From NCBI GenBank assembly GCA_037074765.1, contig JBAMDO010000580.1:806001-870000 (forward strand): 64,000 nt of DNA, read 5' to 3'. Shown here piece by piece: positions 37,793 to 59,872 of this stretch (the stretch's first letter is position 1; each line of letters starts with the position of its first letter). This DNA is from Mansonella perstans (lineage: Eukaryota > Nematoda > Chromadorea > Rhabditida > Onchocercidae). A program made the position numbers and the translations under genes. The notes below the pieces were generated by a model. The model had not been told where the DNA came from, made no database searches, and worked only from the letters and a program-made list of their open reading frames with translations.

Positions 37793-40233
37793 ATGGTTTC
37801 TATGTTCCTCTCACGAATTGTTATACTCATATGTGGTACTCTCTATCCTGCATATCGAAGCTATAAAGCTGTCAGAACAAAGGTTTTTCCTATTTATTTT
37901 TTAACAGAATCAGAAATTTTGAAATGAAGAGTTCATTATTAGAGCAAGTGGAAGACATTACGAAGAACGTTTACTGACCATGGCATAGGCATAGTAACAC
38001 ATTGGAATCAAATTTGTTATTGTCATTAGAAGACTATGCTATTTGCGAGACAAGTTATTTCACAGTAAAGTTATTTCTTGAAAAATTTACAGGACGTAAG
38101 AGAATATGTCAAATGGATGATGTATTGGATTGTTTTCGGTTTCTTTTGCTTCTTGGAAACAATCTCTGATATCATTATCTCATTTTGGCTACCATTTTAT
38201 TATGAATTAAAAATTATCTTTGTTTTATGGCTGCTGAGTCCATGGACAAAAGGAGCTTCGATTTTATATAGAAAGGTCAGTTTCTTATGAATAAAATCCA
38301 TTTTAATTATCGTATTATACAAAAACGGGAATCATATTCAGTGTTTTGAATGGTTAAGCTAAGCATATACCATGAAAGATACTAGTGTAAATCAGTCAAA
38401 TATAATTAGTAAACATGTTTTAAATGTCTCATTTTTATACTTTTGTTGCAGTGGGTACATCCGACATTAACAAAACATGAAAGAGATATTGATCTGCTGC
38501 TCGAACATGCTAAGTCAGAAACTTATAATCAGGTTAATTCTACTAAAGCTAATTAGTAAATTGTTGGTGACTGTTATTCTTGTATTGTTGCCATATAGTA
38601 TGAAATCAGGATGGTAATTTTTTCTTACATTTCTTGAAGACTTAAGCGGAATGCTGAAATTATAAAATTTCCATTCTTGAATTTTATTAATATTAATAAA
38701 GTCATATTTACCATATATAGGTTTACAGTTTTTGAGATTTATGTTGAAGATTTTCCAGTAACCAGCAGGGAAAATTACAATTACTTGGCCCAAATCTTAT
38801 ATGTGAATTGTGGGATTGAGGATAAGACATTCTTGAATTTTATGACTTTTAATGATCAAATTATTCAGAGAACCATTTTTAGGTAATGCGATTAGGCAGC
38901 AGAGGAATATTATGCGCTCGTGAAATTATTGCAACAGCTGCACTGCGAGGACAAGCGCAACTTGTACAACAGTTGCAACGCTCATATAGCACCAGCGATG
39001 TTAATAATAGGTATAATGACGGTTTGAAAAATCATGATCTATCATTAAGCTTTAAAATGATGTTGTTGGTATATTAGCATAATATTTGATCCGTTAGCCA
39101 ATTAAGTTCAAACTCAAGGGAAACATCGTCATCTCAAGTTGTCCGTGTAACGGAAATCCAAGAAGAAGATGACGAACATGAATTTGATGACGATGGTACC
39201 GTTGCTGGTTTGGAAGAAGAAAGTAATTCTGTAAGTTCAATTTTCGAAGTTTAGTAATTATAGCTCCGAAACTTATTCAATTACAAATTTAGAAGTGAAG
39301 CAATCGGTAGAGTTGAAATAATTTGCTTTTGTGCTGTTTACGTAATTTATTAATCAAAATTTTTTTTGTTAAGTGTAGCAGAGTTTTTATATGTTTGTCT
39401 TATTTAATAGAACCTATCTTATGACATCAATTTTTTTCGTTTCGGCAATTTTGGTTAGTGTCAGAAATTTAACGCAAAATTTGAAGAAAGAGCAGAAACG
39501 TGCTGCATAACACCTAGTTTATCTGTTAGGAACGTCGCCATAGCCAGTTTCATACACAACATCAACTCTTATTGCATTCAAATGATTGAAAAATTCAATG
39601 TAGCTTCCTACATCGCTAAAATAACATCTAGGCGTCCTATTCTCTTGATTTTTAGATATCGTTGCAGTAACAGACATTATTATTCTCAGTACCATATTTT
39701 AAATAGATCCTATGAGGTATATAGTCTCATACGAAACTTGCCACGTTTGTTTAACCAGCGACTTTTCCCTATACCATTCAGCATAGTCGGTTGCCATAGA
39801 AATGAGGCTTGAGATCAACTTATCATCTTGATAGTTCTCAACACGTAAAAAAGATTTACTAATGCGTTTTAAGGCAAATTGCTGGGATAAATAAATGTAC
39901 GTAGCTGCTACTTTTACCATGAGTCACTTTATAGATATCACGCAAGCAGCTGTTATATCAGTCTCATACAATACATTGAGCTAATGAACCTCAGTCTCTT
40001 AGAAATCTGTAATGGTTTGAATATCTTGTTGATTTTGTCTCGCTACAACAATGAAAGTGCAGTTATTTCTTTTCCAGTGTAATAGAAAAAGATATGAATT
40101 TGCTTGATTACAGAATGGGGAACAGGAAGATTGGACTGAAGGATTACGTCGTAGTTCGAGGATTCGGAGATCAGCCGGATCGGAAACAATGTACAATACA
40201 TTACCGCGTCGAAAAACACGTCAAAATAAATAA
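37793..40233 (+). CDS. REEP1-4-type ER-shaping protein (TB2/DP1/HVA22)
   Basis: Six exons: 37793-37882, 38093-38275, 38452-38532, 38883-39010, 39107-39230, 40114-40233 (726 nt, 241 aa). The TB2/DP1/HVA22 domain spans about 1-95: a short first hydrophobic hairpin with [11 protein letters not shown], the [14 protein letters not shown] block, then [18 protein letters not shown]. The near-absence of an N-terminal extension and the presence of a long C-terminal tail place it with REEP1-4, which curve tubular ER and contact microtubules, not REEP5/6. The tail is acidic in the middle and Arg-rich at the end, with MYNTLPRRK resembling the family's conserved C-terminal motif. The last intron is 883 nt and could hide an alternative exon. 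The ATG follows AATTTCAG by 13 nt, a likely trans-splice site. Confidence 0.92.
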
Positions 40234-42170
40234 TTTCATTCGTAATATTTCCGATTCGATTTTTTCTGACATTTAGTGTCGGATATTAGCGTATTTCCCG
40301 ACATAATAGTTTATATATCTTGGTTGTATAGATAATGATTAAATGAATTGTATTAAATTTTGATTATGAGATTTGCCATGTTACTACTGAATGGACCTTG
40401 TGAAAGCAGGTTTTTACGTTTGCGGCTTAGTTTTCGTGGAAATCTAAAGGTTTTTGAAAGTCTGTTTCTATTATTTTTTCTTGAGCCTTTACGGTGATCG
40501 AATTTTCTTTATTTCTGATTCGGATTTATATGCGGTGTTATGGATTTACATCTAATTTAAATTTGTTTATCTCGAAGCTCCCAATCAAACTTGCTTTCCA
40601 TTACTTAACATTATTTGGCTGCTAACAACCGAAGAACCATGAGTTAACTCCGCAAGATCTCTCTGTATGTTTCAGCTCATTTCCCATATTTTATTCCTGC
40701 TTATATTTTTTAAATGTAAATTATTAGAATTACAAATTCCATTCTTTTGAACAATTATCATCATTCAGCCGCTTAGCTTTTTTAAATTAGCATTTCCATT
40801 TTTCCATGCATTCTAAATTTGTGAAGGATTAGTCCTGTCCGATTTTTTTACGGTGTATATTTTTAGATGATTTATGTAATATTTGCAAATACTACTTCTA
40901 TTATTTCAATATTTTTTGTCTTTCAGCTTCAATTCGAATTGTTTTTTCGAAGATTCTGAGATCTATTAATGGATTCTTTGCCTTGCTCTTTACATTTGAA
41001 AAAGTTCAAATTGCAGAAGCTAATGCACTGAAGTTTACATGTTCTTAAAAACACTGAAGTTGCATTTTCAAAATTAAGCGTTATGGTTTTGTACTAGCTA
41101 AAATTATCTGCAATTCAATGTTTGATTTTTTATCATTTTTTCGTTCTTCATTTCCTTTGAATTTGTGCCTTGGGGGGAAACAAAAATTTCCAGCTTCGCT
41201 TATTGAATCTAGATTCTTTTGAATTCTAGTGAATCATTTGAGTTGATTCGGATGCATACTGAAGAAGTTTTGTAAGTGAAATTGCACAACATTCTTTGTT
41301 GAGCCGGATTCGCATAAAAATTTACAAATAATTGGCCTTTTTGGTATCAGTAAATTTTTTGCTATTCAAATATCTTTTTTTATCATCATTATTACCATCA
41401 GTGTCAGGGTCTCGCTATATTATTGATTTTTAAAAAATCTTTTGAAAACACTGGATTGTAAAGCTTTTGTGAATGCTTAATTTGCTGTGTTATCTTTTGT
41501 AAACAATGGATGAGTACATAATATATTTCATGTACAAGATTATATTATTGAAGTTTGATGATTTATGATGTTTTATAACTATTTTTTTATTGGTATTGTA
41601 ATTAAATTTTTCTTTTCTCATTGTACATTATTTATTTTTGCTCCATTTTCTTTGAATTTTCTTCTTGCTCACAAATGGTGAAATAAAAGAAATAAATTGG
41701 AAGTGATGTAACGCGTAGATATGATAAATTGGTAACACATACCATCATTTCATTAGTGATGCTAATACTGTTTAATGGAGCTTGAGATTGTTAACTACAT
41801 TTCAAACTCTGATATTCTTTTCGAGAAATTTATTACTCCATGGGATAGTGAAATTTTGCTATGCTTTATAAAAGAAGAATTCTTAGAAATTAGTTAATCA
41901 GGTGTTTGTTTTTGTTTTAGTTGTAAATCAGTTCTCATGTTAGGTTGTAAATTTTTTGATATTTTTTTGCATGATCAAAAGGGATAATTCATCAGATAAA
42001 GCTTGAAAGAGAAAATTATCGGTGTTCAGTGTCCGAGATTTTATTTCTTATCTTGTTCTGGAGTATTATTCATGAAACTCTTCACATAGTTTCTACAACT
42101 GATTTGTGTTGTAGTTTCTACAACTGATTCGCGTAGTTTCAACTGATTTGTTTTTCGGGACCTTAATTAA
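40234..42170. other. Intergenic region, REEP to mog-1
   Basis: About 1.9 kb with no supportable gene. Near the mog-1 start (42087-42150) a TAGTTTCTACAACTGATT unit is imperfectly repeated and includes the inverted repeat TTGTAG-TTT-CTACAA. No upstream ATG lies in the last 40 nt. Confidence 0.45.
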
Positions 42171-51147
<8,977 letters not shown>

Positions 51148-53391
51148 TTATTGTTCCAGAATGTGTAGTTTTGTTTGTTGAAATTAAAATATTCGCAAAT
51201 TAATGTTTACGTGGAATGTTACTGAATTTAGATACATTTGCTGTTCGGATAAATAATACTATTACTTTTTTTCTTTTTTTGCACATACTGTTTCATGATT
51301 TAGCATTACAGATTAGCTGAAAAAGCAGGAAATGTTTTATTGACTACATTAATTTTTTTAAAATCCGTAACTTTCATTTTAATGGAACAATAGGCAGATA
51401 CTAGAAAGATCCCAAAACTCGTCACTTTAGAGAGAAATCTGGAAAAAACTGAGTATAAAAATAAGATTTCTTTAAAGATATATGATTTCATTATCTGTAT
51501 TAAAGTGCTCTTAAATTTTTGCTAATAATTTCATCGCGTATATAATTTTAATCTTAATCATCCGCATAAAATTGAATATTATTTTTGTACTCAGTTTTCG
51601 ATAAGCCGTACCGTATTGGTAACTGGATAAGCTATGACATTAGTTAGATCATGTGCTACCAAAAAGGAGTGTGTTAGCAGTTTCCAGTCAGATATTGCTA
51701 TTACAAATATATTGTCGTCAATCAATGCTGTATTTCAGCAAATTATACATTCTTACGCTTTTTTTGTTATCTAGAAGTTACAGTAAATTCATGTCCATAC
51801 ATTCGATTTTTATGATATGACGAAACTAATATCTTTATACCTTTCTACATTTAAAGGGATTTATGTGGCTCGGTGTAATTATATTTGATTTGTCTGATCT
51901 TTTTAATAATGGGAATAGAAGAAATGAAGGAGAAATTTTCTGGTTAGGAAGGAAGACACACCACCTATTGAACGTTGGTGCAGCTTTCGTTGCACGAAAT
52001 TTGAAATTTTTGAAGTGAAAACAGCACGAAATTTGTCAGGTGAAATAGTATTGTAGTCATAGGTGTTTCTCTCAAATTAACAGAATAACAATTTCTCAAA
52101 TTAACAAAATAACAAGTTTTACACTACTTTAATTTTATAATTCAATTCTTAAGCAGTGTCATGTATTGGAATTAGTAGAATTTTTTTCATGTATGAAACT
52201 TTTTAATCTAATCTTCTTATAATTAAGATCAATTTTCTCATTTAGTAGGTCACTCGAATACTTTCCGTCTTGCAGTGAGAATCTGTTCGCAGTAGATAAT
52301 TAATCATTGCTCAGACATAGGTACTTTAACTTAATTCTTTTGTGTTTTCTTTTTTCCTCTTCACTTGGGTATTATGAGATTCTAGCAGTTTTTGACGAAT
52401 ATTGGGACAATATTTCTGCAGCTACAGTTTTTCTCTATTAGGATTCAGATTCAATCCACTTGTTTATTTCTACATTAAATAAGTAAACAAAGCAAATCTT
52501 TACCTCTACTTTGGTCTATTCATACCATCCAGCAGTGTGAATGTATTTATGCCAAAATATCATATAAATGTTGTACTGCCCTTAGTCCTGTCAAAGATCT
52601 TATCAATTATATGATTATGCTAATGAGATATTTTAATAAATATGCAAAATGCGAAACTTTGCACGATCATTTTTCTTAATTACCTCTCGAGTTATTTGTT
52701 GCAATATGTTAGCTTCTTTATCCACTGCACAATTTAAATTTAAATATTATATCTACACATATCGATTTGAACATATTAGCAGCATTCCTAAATTGTATTT
52801 TGTGTATGTATACAATACCAAAATGTTTCAAGTAACATTTAAATTATTGGAAATGTCAGTATTGTTGTAATGCATTATGCTGTTAATTTTATACTTAATA
52901 AAGTTCATATTCAAATGCTCATTCACTACATTTCAGTTTTATCTCATATATACTATATCATAAACAAAGAAATAGCAAACTTTTTACTTTCAAAACATGC
53001 ATGCAAAAATATCATATAAATAATAGTATTTATTTGCAGGAAAAAATCATTATTAAATGCATTAATATTATTAACATTACTGCTTTTAATCGGGCATTTT
53101 TGTTTATTTCCTTATTAACATTGGCAGCATATCATAGAATTAATGGTTTGTTTTCTCATTCTTTAATTATTCATTTTCTTTATTATTTAATGAAACTATC
53201 AATTTACTGATAAATGAAACTTTATAATTGTTTCCTTTATTTTTTTTTTTTTTTTTTTTTTTGGCACAATAATACTTTTAATAGTTGCTATGTTTTAGTC
53301 ATTTTTCAAATTGTTTCTATCAATAACAGTGATTTTCATCTTTTTTTAATAAGTTCATTAATTGTTGATTTTTTGTATATTTTCAGCAATA
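51148..53391. other. Intergenic region, mog-1 to F-box gene
   Basis: About 2.2 kb of A+T-rich DNA without a supportable gene, including a T tract at about 53241-53262. TATTTTCAG ends at about 53386, roughly 20 nt before the next ATG, and is a likely trans-splice acceptor. Confidence 0.45.
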
Positions 53392-53407
53392 AGGGTGCTT
53401 GAACAAT

Positions 53408-55363
53408 ATGGAGAAATTACCAGAGGAGATGTTAAGGGCGGTCTTTGTTTATTTGTCAGGATCGGATCGTCTGCCAGTATCCCTTACTTGTCGTCGATGG
53501 TTTAATCTATTAAAGGATTCTGTTCCGAATGTTAATGCTATGCATGTTTCTTTGGATATATCTGCTTGTTCAATTCGTTTCTTAAAAGCATCTCTATCAG
53601 AAGCAGCTCTTTCAATATGTTTATGTCCCAGACATGCGCAAGAACATGCTGTTCTTTTTCAACCACTTTTTCAAGCTGCTGGTAAAAAACTTGCAACTTT
53701 GGTTGTTGAAGATAACCTTATACCAAGAGTTAGTCTTAAGTTTATTGTGAAGTCGTAATGCACTTGCTTAGTACAATCATAAGAAGAACATTTAATTTTT
53801 ATATTGAGAGACCGATTGGAATGATTCGTTGGAGAGATCTGCAGGATGTATTCTAAATATTTGCAATGTTAAATTAATGATTTACTAATATCTTGGTTTT
53901 TCATAACAGATTTCAGGATGGGATGGAAATCCAAATTCCAGACATGACGGCTCACGCACTGCTCAACAATATGCCTAAATGCATACGGGCCTTACATTTC
54001 CAGGGTGTTGATTTTTCGAAAGTTCAGCCATGGACATTTGCCCTACTTGTAAAATTGAAATCATTGGAAGAATTATATATATTGGATGTAGTGCTCCCAA
54101 TTGACAATGAATCTTTATTCGCCGGAATAATTTCCCCATCGTTCGATACTTTGACGAGTATTTCTGTAACTAATAATGCGCAGGTTAACTAGCTGTTTTT
54201 ACATATTTTCAATTTAGCTGCATCAACGAAAGTAGAGTTTTTTCTAGATATTTAGGCAAAAATGAAAAAGAGGTGATGGGAATTGAGGACTTTAATTTAA
54301 ATCCAATATTTTTAGATGGATATATAAAATTTTCGAGTTTATCAATTTTGAGCTTAGAATTCTGAGAGCTTTGTGACATAACTTCATATTTCCCCATTCA
54401 TTTTCCCAAAACAATTCATTAAAAAATTCCAATAGGATTAGTTAGATGCATAATATTTTTGCATGAAATGCTGAGCCAAATTTTACATTTCTATGTAATA
54501 CTTTCGTTAATATCAGAAAGTATTTTTTCTTTATAAAATAAATAGGACATGGAGCATCCTACAAGATCATCTATTAGTCCCGAAGTAATTCAAAAAAAGT
54601 GATAGGAAATGAAAATATATTGGTTGAATAAATATAGCATAGCAATAGTATCACTATTTTGGTGATTTTGGCATCAATATGTGATAGCATATAGAATTTT
54701 CTTGGTATTCCAAAACTTAGATTACGGATAAGTTCGTGTCTACACTAGCGCGACGTTGTCCCATCTTGCAAACTGTAAATTTGAATGGATGTAAGCGTAT
54801 CACTACCGTATCTGTACTTGCTTTTGCTGAAAATGCGCCACATCGAATTGCAGAACTAACGTTTATTCATGTTCAAGCAACAATGTTCAGTCCTAATTTG
54901 GTATGTCTAGAAAAAAGTTCTACGGTGAATAGATTTTGATCATTATCTAAATTTAAATTTGATCACCCACTCATTTTAAATTTTGAACTGATATTTGACA
55001 CAATTTATAGATTTACTATGGAAATTTCAAATTTTAAAGTAGTTTTAAGAACGGAAATTAAGAGAAAAAATGAATGGTACATTTAGTTTACTTAGTGACC
55101 TTACATATTTTCACACGACAAAAAAAATTCAATCTTAAATATTTGGTAAAGTTTAACTGCTATGTTAAATTTACTTTATAATTACAAATATATCTTGCTT
55201 AATCTGCCTTCTTCAGCTGCAACGATATTTGCTGTCACCATTACTGACCGGTGGAAATTACTGGAGAGCAAATGCCCTGAAATTGGATATAGGATTTCAG
55301 CATAATACTATTTGTTTGGAGAATATTTGTCGCAATAATTTGTTCATAATTGTTTTTATTTGA
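53408..55363 (+). CDS. F-box / leucine-rich-repeat protein
   Basis: Four exons: 53408-53728, 53917-54183, 54721-54900, 55217-55363 (915 nt, 304 aa). The N-terminus is an F-box (about 3-45: LPEEMLRAVFVYLSGSDRLP, then SLTCRRWFNLL), which would bind SKP1 in an SCF ubiquitin ligase. The remainder is divergent leucine-rich repeats; the clearest are LEELYILDVVLPI, and LARRCPILQTVNLNGCKRIT of the FBXL/AMN1 cysteine-containing type. The LRR array presumably binds the substrate. Phase required the acceptor at 53916, not the one eight bases upstream. The C-terminus after the last LRR is hydrophobic (LFIIVFI) and could be an artefact if a further exon was missed. Ortholog not identified. Confidence 0.82.
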
Positions 55364-56790
55364 CTGATCTAGAAACCGAGCATATCATCACATTGTTTAA
55401 GCTTCTTTACATAATGAAGTAAAACATTTTTTTGATGTGATTACTGACGGAGTAGATTTAATTAGTTCGTTTTTCTGTATTTTATTTCATATTTTTTGTA
55501 CAATTAGCTCTGTCTTATTTTTATCCCACTCATGTTCTCATCTTTTATTTTTCCGCTAAATGTAAAACCTTGTCATTTTAATTTCAGGCAGGCAGTATTT
55601 AATAATATGAGAAACAAAACTGTCATATTTCATCATTGTCAGATTAAATGCCAAGCTTCAATTTTTTAAGAAGACGAGGAAATTTTGACTGAAAATGCTA
55701 TGTCTTATTTTGGACACTGCCCAAAATATTATTATTTTATAATAAATATTATTTAAAAATATTATTATAATAAATATTACTTAATATTTTTAAATACCCG
55801 AAATATTATTTATAGTATTACTTTTATTGAATACATAAAAGCAATCCTAGCATTTCTTGAATTCTTTTATTGTAAATGCTGAAATTTTCCTTCATGTAGC
55901 GTATTTTCAGATAAAACAAATCTGATTAATCTTCATTTTTTTTACAAGCATTAGAAGCCTGAGCATTTTTTTAGTTGGCTTACAAGTATGAACAAAATTT
56001 TTCGGTCAAACTTTTAATGGTTGACATTGAAGTGGTGTTCGCAAAAAAGTTTCGGAATACATTTAGATATCGAAGAGATTTTCATCCATTTTCTTTGTGC
56101 TTCAAGCGATTAGTTTCAAGTGGGGAAGGAGAATTCTGTTAATTTTTGTTGAGCGAAATGCTACTAAAGTTAAATTTGCAAAGAAAATGGGTTTGTAAGA
56201 CGCGAAATTGAAAATGTATGGGGATGGCATTACGATGAAGGGCTCAATATACGACTGTCTCAGTTAAAAGCTAAACATTCATTGTTAGATGAGTTTCATG
56301 ACAAAATTTGACATCCTAGAATAAATTGTACTGATTAAATGTGTACATGCAGCAGCTTTAGGACTAAGACAGTCGTATGAATCTTATCTATATACAAAAC
56401 ATAACAGATATTCAAGATATTGGAAACATAGAGGACATGGAAAATTATGAATTATTTCACAAAAAAAAAAAAAAATTTGTATATATATTTACAAGTTAGC
56501 ATGCTTCAGTTTAAGTCATCTTGCAGCTCAACAATATAACAATAGAAGAAAAATGAACCGATATAGTTGATGAAAGATAATAATGCAGAAAAAAGCTATA
56601 AATTACAAAGCATATAAAGATACTAGGTATGTCTTGGGAAAACGGTATCTCTTCCTTACATTAATGTCACCTTTGACCCATTTTTCTCGGTTATCGAGCT
56701 ATACGATAAAATTCAAGCATGAAACTGATTTCGGACCATGTTACTGCTTCAGAAATACATCTGAATCTACACAAATAGTAACTCCATTGA
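55364..56790. other. Intergenic region between convergent genes
   Basis: 3' flanks of the F-box gene and of the minus-strand CDCA3-like gene, with AATATTATT-rich short repeats at 55724-55800 and a poly-A tract at 56461. No gene supported. Confidence 0.5.
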
Positions 56791-57393
56791 TCAAGGACTA
56801 GGTGAAGCATTACTTTTACGTAAAAGTTCTTCGCGCAATTTTTGTTGTTTCTTTTTGTTTCTGGGTGGAGTTGTTGACGAATCACTCGATTTCGGCGTAC
56901 TGAAAAATAATTTGTTAAAAAAACTCTACTTCCAAAGAAGAGAGAGAAAAAAACCTAGTTAAAAGATTTCAGCCTGAACAAAATATGAAATGGTATTGTG
57001 ACAATTACAATCATGAACATTTTAATCAAGAACAAAATTAAATAATTTCATTAAAATCGCAAACTTCTTCTAGGCATCTAATACGAGAATTCACTGATAC
57101 ATAAGGCAGCACTATGTATTTCAGAAGATGAGCGGATATTCCACTGATTAAAATGAACGGTTTGATTATTATTTTTCAATTCAATTATTTTTAGGTGTTT
57201 TTTTTCTTTTTTTTTTCAATGAATTGACAACAAACCTTTCAACTTCAATAGGCGTTCGCGATATTGTCACGGTTGGTGATCTTGGATCCATTTCAACACG
57301 TCGGACAACTTTCTTTGGTTTAGTTGGAGTACTAAATATATCATCTTGAAGAAATTCCCTTTTTTCTTTTATTTTTCCAAAAAATTGGCCCAT
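56791..57393 (-). CDS. Short CDCA3/TOME-1-like protein
   Basis: Two minus-strand exons: 57393-57236 and 56899-56791 (267 nt, 88 aa). The diagnostic segment is [18 protein letters not shown] (residues 35-52), matching the DPRSP-x-x-x-I-x-RTPI motif that occurs in vertebrate CDCA3 (TOME-1), a mitotic-entry adaptor linked to Wee1 degradation. The N-terminus MGQFFGK could be N-myristoylated (Gly2), though this is not proven. The C-terminus is Ser/Pro- and Lys-rich ([13 protein letters not shown]) and ends in ASPSP. Much shorter than vertebrate CDCA3 (about 270 aa), with a single motif copy and no KEN box seen. A CTCAG acceptor lies just upstream of the ATG. The family call rests on this one motif. 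Confidence 0.68.
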
Positions 57394-58821
57394 AACTGAC
57401 TACTGAGGGTTAGTAACTGAAATACGTTTAAAGAAGCATATATTAATGTATTAAAATGTATAAGTCATTTCTGACATTTTCCATTTGAAAATTTTGAAAA
57501 GCGGAAAGAAAGGATGTTGTTTGCTTTGAGAGTGATAGACGATGTAAGTAAATTAACAAACTAACTAACCTATTTAATAATTTAGGATTAAAATTTTTCT
57601 TCCAAATTTTACGAAAAAATATCGCTGATCAATTTCAAATTTTACCCAATAAAGTTTAACAAAGAAAACAGAGTAACTAGATTAATAAATATAGTTTTAT
57701 ATTAATTTATGAATGAAAGAAACTTGGAAATTCCTGAAGAATTCCTCGTTAAATTTCTGCGAAATACTGCATGAAAAAGAGGAAAAAAGTTAAGTTAAGG
57801 GAAAAAAATGATCGATACAGTATTCATTTCGCGCACTTACAGTAAGTAAAATGGAAATAGATGCAGTATATGGAAGATGTTATTTCGATGTTTGAAAATT
57901 TGAAAAACTTTATGAAGAAATTATATAAATTAACTGATAAGACATATTTAAGCATTAAAGTTTAAAAATCCTATTAAGCCAAGAGCACTGAAAAAATGAT
58001 TAGTAGTTCTAAGCACTAGATTATTGCCTAAATTACTGAGCAGCAATCGTTTTTTTTTTGCAAGATAATAGTGTTAATAAAATTATTATTCTATTTGATA
58101 GATGCGAAGAATCTGCGATGTGTCAACGAAAGAATTCTCAGATAACAAAAATTTAAATTATTCTCTTTGTTTCTGAAATAGAATTTGGATTACAGTCTAT
58201 AATTCTGATGAGATAATTAAGACAGAAAGGTCTTATGAGGTGCTGTCGTAGAATAAACATCGATATTGATTCAGAGAAGAGGAATCTGGATAAGAGTGCA
58301 GTAAAAACCTATTCAGTTTCCTTAGTGAATCTACCGAAAAACATCGGAATAATTTATTCACTGAAACTATACTCAGATAAAATGAATTGATGCTAAAATT
58401 TATATTGAATCTTTTGCTATGAAGAAGAGGGAGAAGTTGATGGCTCAGTAAGCACGAAAGAGATATATCATCGAAGTTAGTGAAGTATCCTTCCTCTTTC
58501 TTTAGAATTTTTTCACGGCTTGCTTAGAAAGATGAGCAGAAGGAACTGCTTACAATAAAATAGTTACTTTTAGATGAAATAACAATTGGAAAAAACAAAA
58601 ATAATCCGAAAGAACATCTAAAATGTGTTATTGTTTCTTATTAAAAATAGAAATTTAGGAATAACGTAGAAAAGCACTAAGTATTTTCATCCCTCTATAA
58701 TCAATGGTACTTTAAAATTTCTTAATTCTAATTAGGAAGAGAAAAAAGTTTAACCTAGAATCAAACTTCGTTCACAAAAAATACTGACCATTGTTTTTGC
58801 TAATCAATTTCGATATCATAT

Positions 58822-58914
58822 ATGGAGCATATAAACATGGAAGAAATGACCATGGAAGAAATGACCACAATGGAAGAAATGACCAAATATTTGCGCACTA
58901 AGATTTCTGTATAA
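58822..58914 (+). other. Short ORF with tandem MEEMT repeat
   Basis: ATG to TAA, 30 codons, with an in-frame stop shortly upstream. Three copies of ATGGAAGAAATGACC give MEEMTMEEMTTMEEMTK. Most likely a young tandem triplication in noncoding DNA; a small expressed peptide cannot be excluded. Confidence 0.2.
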
Positions 58915-59559
58915 GTTTTTCAACGAAGAAATGCAAAAATCATTTGAATATGTAAAAGACTCGACTAAACTAGAATATTAGAAACAAGTGAATTAGACAA
59001 AATAAACAAACAAAAAACCTAAATATAATTACTTATGAAGAACTTTTTTATTTTATAATATCGAATTCGATGTATATCAGTTTTTAATTATAATGCACGT
59101 TAACAAACGTTCCAATGCATTCAAATTGGGCTAATTAGTAACCAGGTCTATAAGAACGCATTCAGAAAACAGTAAAGTTTATTGAAAAATTTCAAATTTT
59201 CGCGCTTCTATCAATGTCAAAAGAACTTCAAAGATAATCGTGCTAAGACCTGGAAGAGTTGCAGGGATGAAGTATACTTAATGCGACGTACGTAACAGTA
59301 GGGTCAGAGTAGGGTCACTTTGATGTATTCGTGAAACCTGAAGAGTTTATAATCATAAATAGGTTGTGTTCAGTCATAAGCGCGAATATTATTGTACCAA
59401 AATCAAGATATTATCGAATTGAGAGAGACTATAAAAGAATGAGTAACTGAGTACTTTAACAATTCATTTATTGGTGATTATGCAGTCTTACAGTCCTACT
59501 TAAACATCAACGATATTCTACAATGTGATCATGATTCCAAACCTGATTCTAAAGTGATT

Positions 59560-59640
59560 ATCATGATTATCTGATTCTCTGATTATCTGATTCATAACGA
59601 TTCTCTGATTATCATGAATCAAGAATTATGATTCCAAACA
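59560..59640. repeat. Degenerate TGATTATC/TGATTC repeat
   Basis: GATTATC, TGATTCTC and ATCATGA variants recur about every 8-13 nt. Simple-sequence expansion; no function apparent. Confidence 0.6.
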
Positions 59641-59849
59641 AGTTACAGTCTTAAAACTTAATTTACTTGTTAACGCTAAAATATTAAATAAACTACATAT
59701 ATCTGGAAGTATCTTTTGTGTATTAAGAATAGATTATGGAGCCAATTGCAGTCATTTAAATTAAATATTTTTCAGCAAATCTACAAGAATCTATGAGAAG
59801 TTAAGAAGAAGATCCGAAAAAAACAGACCCAAGAAAGAGAGAAACAATA

Positions 59850-59870
59850 ATGGGAAAAAAAAGGAGATGA
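59850..59870 (+). other. uORF ending on an ATGA overlap in the INTS15-like leader
   Basis: ATG at 59850 opens MGKKRR. Its TGA (59868-59870) overlaps an ATG at 59867-59869 that is in frame with the main protein, two codons before the start used below. A shorter uORF (MRS) precedes it near 59792. Confidence 0.45.
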
Positions 59871-59872
59871 CA

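Larger units (their letters stand above)
57394..59775. other. Gene-poor region between divergent genes
   Basis: About 2.4 kb with no multi-exon model. It includes a repeated short ORF at 58822-58914 (separate entry) and a degenerate TGATTATC/TGATTC repeat at about 59560-59640. TTTTTCAG ends at 59775 and is the likely leader acceptor of the INTS15-like gene. Confidence 0.45.
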
